DNA of 7,047 nucleotides from NCBI GenBank assembly GCA_030671095.1, contig DAOVAK010000141.1, positions 1 through 7,047 of the forward strand. The letters run 5' to 3'. Under the pieces are notes generated by a model. The model had not been told where the DNA came from and did not search any database. It worked only from the letters and a program-made list of their open reading frames with translations. A program made the translations under genes and the position numbers. Numbering within the stretch: the first letter of the stretch is position 1; the number at the start of each line of letters is the position of its first letter. Shown here in pieces: positions 5,480 through 7,047 of the stretch. The stretch comes from Deltaproteobacteria bacterium (GTDB lineage Bacteria; Desulfobacterota; DSM-4660; Desulfatiglandales; HGW-15).

Positions 5480-7039
5480 CTAACCGTACCTCTCCTTAAG
5501 TCCCTTCTTGAAAATCTTCCCTGATCCAGTTTTGGGCAGCTCGGACACAAAATCAATAGATTTCGGGGCCTTGTACCTGGCCATATGCTGTTTGCAATAC
5601 TGTATGATTTCTTCTTCTGTCGCCGTTTCCCCGGGCTTTAGGACCAAGACTGCCTTCACCGCTTCACCCCATTTGGGGTCGGCCACTCCAATCACGGCTG
5701 CCTCCAGTACAGAAGGGTGGGTATACAGGATGTTCTCCACTTCCACTGAGTAGACGTTCTCTCCACCCGTGATAATCATGTCCTTTTTGCGGTCAACAAT
5801 ATTTACATACCCTTCCTTATCCATCACAGCCATATCACCCGTATAAAGCCAGCCATCCCTCAGGGCTTTTTCCGTCTCCTCAGGCCTGTTCCAGTAGCCC
5901 CTGGTCACGATATCTCCCTTTACAACGATCTCCCCCACCTCTTCATCATTTGGTGTCACTTCCGTACCGTCCTCCCTGACCACTTTGAGCAGGACACCGA
6001 TGAAGGGCCGGCCTGTTTTGGCTTTATAGAGGAACTGCTCCTCATCGGAAAGATGGGCCAGATTTTCTTTGAGAATGGAAACGGTAAGGTAGGGGCTCGT
6101 CTCTGTCATTCCATAGGTCTGAATATAATCGCACTTAAAGGTCTCCATGATCTTTTTTACCACCTCAGGCGCGATGGGAGCTCCGCCGCTCAAGATAGCC
6201 CTCAGACTGGAGAAATCATGGGTTTCCACCCCTGGCGTATTGACGAGCATGTTCAACATGGTGGGAATCATGTTGGTGATGGTGACCTGTTCCTGCTGTA
6301 TGGCCGAAAGGACCGAGGGAGGATCAAAATCAGCTGCGAGAACATGCTTTCCCCCCACCCAAGTGATGGCAAAGGTGGCCCATGCATCCGCCAGATGAAA
6401 AAGAGGCGCCACATGGATCCAATTGTCATAGTCACCCAATTTCAATTCGGCAACGGCCGCAAGGGCATGAACGCAGACATTTTTGTGGGAGAGCATCACC
6501 CCCTTGGGACGACCTGTGGTTCCGCTCGTATAATAAAGGTGGACCACATCATCGTCAGATATGTCGGGCAGGGGTGGTGCGAGTGCTTTCTCATCTCTTA
6601 GGACATCCTCATAATGCACCGAGTCAAATGGGGCGGATATTTCCACAGCAGAGCCTGTCCAGACCACCTGATTCATGTCTATTCTCATCTCCGCGAGGGA
6701 TTCTACGCTCTCCACAAAACGGTCTGATGCAATCAAGAGGCTGGCCCCCGAATCCTGTAAGATAAAGGCCAGTTCCTTGGGTGAGAGCCTAAAATTAAGT
6801 GGATTGAGGATGGCTCCCAGTTGGGCGGTGGCAAAGTAGCTCTCCAAAAACTCGTGGCTGTTTTGATGTATTATAGCCACGCAGTCTCCCTGCCCCACCC
6901 CCTTGGAGCGCAAAAAATTGGCAAGACGATAGACACGCTCAGCGAATTGTTTGTAAGTGAATCTGGCCTTGCCACAGACCACAGCCTCTTTATCGGCATA
7001 GAGACTCAAAGCCTTCTCAAGGATGAACGGAATGTTCAT
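5480..7039 (-). CDS. AMP-forming acyl-CoA synthetase, FadD-like fatty acid-CoA ligase
   Basis: This belongs to the ANL adenylate-forming superfamily: it activates a carboxylic acid with ATP to an acyl-AMP and transfers the acyl group to coenzyme A in the cytoplasm or at the membrane. All core motifs are present in order: the phosphate-binding YYTSGTTGRPKG (169-180), APLFHLAD (211-218), SGGAP (284-288), YGMTETSP (309-316), GWLYTGD (396-402), the hinge region DRKKDMIITGGENVY (416-430) and PKTGSGK with catalytic lysine K508 near the C-terminus. At 519 aa the length is normal for the medium/long-chain acyl-CoA ligase group. The substrate cannot be read from sequence: a medium- or long-chain fatty acid is likeliest, an aryl or dicarboxylic acid is possible. 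Only 8 bases precede the ATG (7037-7039) in the window, so its ribosome binding site and promoter are not visible. The start is supported by the standard N-terminus leading into the TYKQF (28-32) segment. Confidence 0.93.
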   Translation of the reverse strand: MNIPFILEKALSLYADKEAVVCGKARFTYKQFAERVYRLANFLRSKGVGQGDCVAIIHQNSHEFLESYFATAQLGAILNPLNFRLSPKELAFILQDSGASLLIASDRFVESVESLAEMRIDMNQVVWTGSAVEISAPFDSVHYEDVLRDEKALAPPLPDISDDDVVHLYYTSGTTGRPKGVMLSHKNVCVHALAAVAELKLGDYDNWIHVAPLFHLADAWATFAITWVGGKHVLAADFDPPSVLSAIQQEQVTITNMIPTMLNMLVNTPGVETHDFSSLRAILSGGAPIAPEVVKKIMETFKCDYIQTYGMTETSPYLTVSILKENLAHLSDEEQFLYKAKTGRPFIGVLLKVVREDGTEVTPNDEEVGEIVVKGDIVTRGYWNRPEETEKALRDGWLYTGDMAVMDKEGYVNIVDRKKDMIITGGENVYSVEVENILYTHPSVLEAAVIGVADPKWGEAVKAVLVLKPGETATEEEIIQYCKQHMARYKAPKSIDFVSELPKTGSGKIFKKGLKERYG

Positions 7040-7047
7040 GGTCTAAT

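Noticed and set aside
6053..6601. Plus-strand open frame of 182 codons inside the acyl-CoA ligase gene
   Set aside because: It lies wholly antisense to a gene whose every catalytic motif is intact. Its translation has no recognisable domain.

Overview
The window reads as chromosomal DNA of a Gram-negative bacterium with mid-range GC. It is probably a deltaproteobacterium (Desulfobacterota or a relative). This rests on gene character: a zinc-type ribosomal protein L28, a PilB/GspE secretion ATPase with an MshEN-type N-terminus, a membrane-bound CHASE2 Ser/Thr kinase and a FadD-like acyl-CoA ligase. No marker in the window fixes the genus. I see no mobile element, tRNA, rRNA or CRISPR.

Layout, left to right. 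(1) 1-165, minus: the first 55 codons of rpmB (L28), cut by the window edge. (2) 166-344: a short intergenic region with a possible rpmB promoter and two identical 11-bp imperfect palindromes exactly 21 bp apart. (3) 345-2288, minus: a complete PilB/GspE-family ATPase of 647 aa, with a tandem MshEN motif (predicted c-di-GMP-binding) at the N-terminus and an extra double zinc ribbon at the C-terminus. (4) 2289-2921: a 633-bp divergent control region with one promoter candidate for each flanking gene, several hairpins and five copies of a TTCGGAR motif. (5) 2922-5450, plus: an 842-aa transmembrane protein with a periplasmic CHASE2 sensor, three further membrane helices, a TPR-like linker and a complete RD-type Ser/Thr kinase at the C-terminus. 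(6) 5451-5479: a 29-bp spacer between convergent stop codons. (7) 5480-7039, minus: a complete AMP-forming acyl-CoA synthetase of 519 aa.

How they may work together. rpmB is housekeeping and the acyl-CoA ligase looks like an independent metabolic gene that only converges on the kinase. The pair worth attention is the divergently transcribed ATPase and kinase. One is a motor for a type IV pilus or type II secretion machine that probably senses c-di-GMP. The other is a receptor kinase that probably carries an extracytoplasmic signal to Ser/Thr phosphorylation. They share an unusually long control region. A regulatory link between them is inference from position only; no pilus or secretion structural genes lie in the window.
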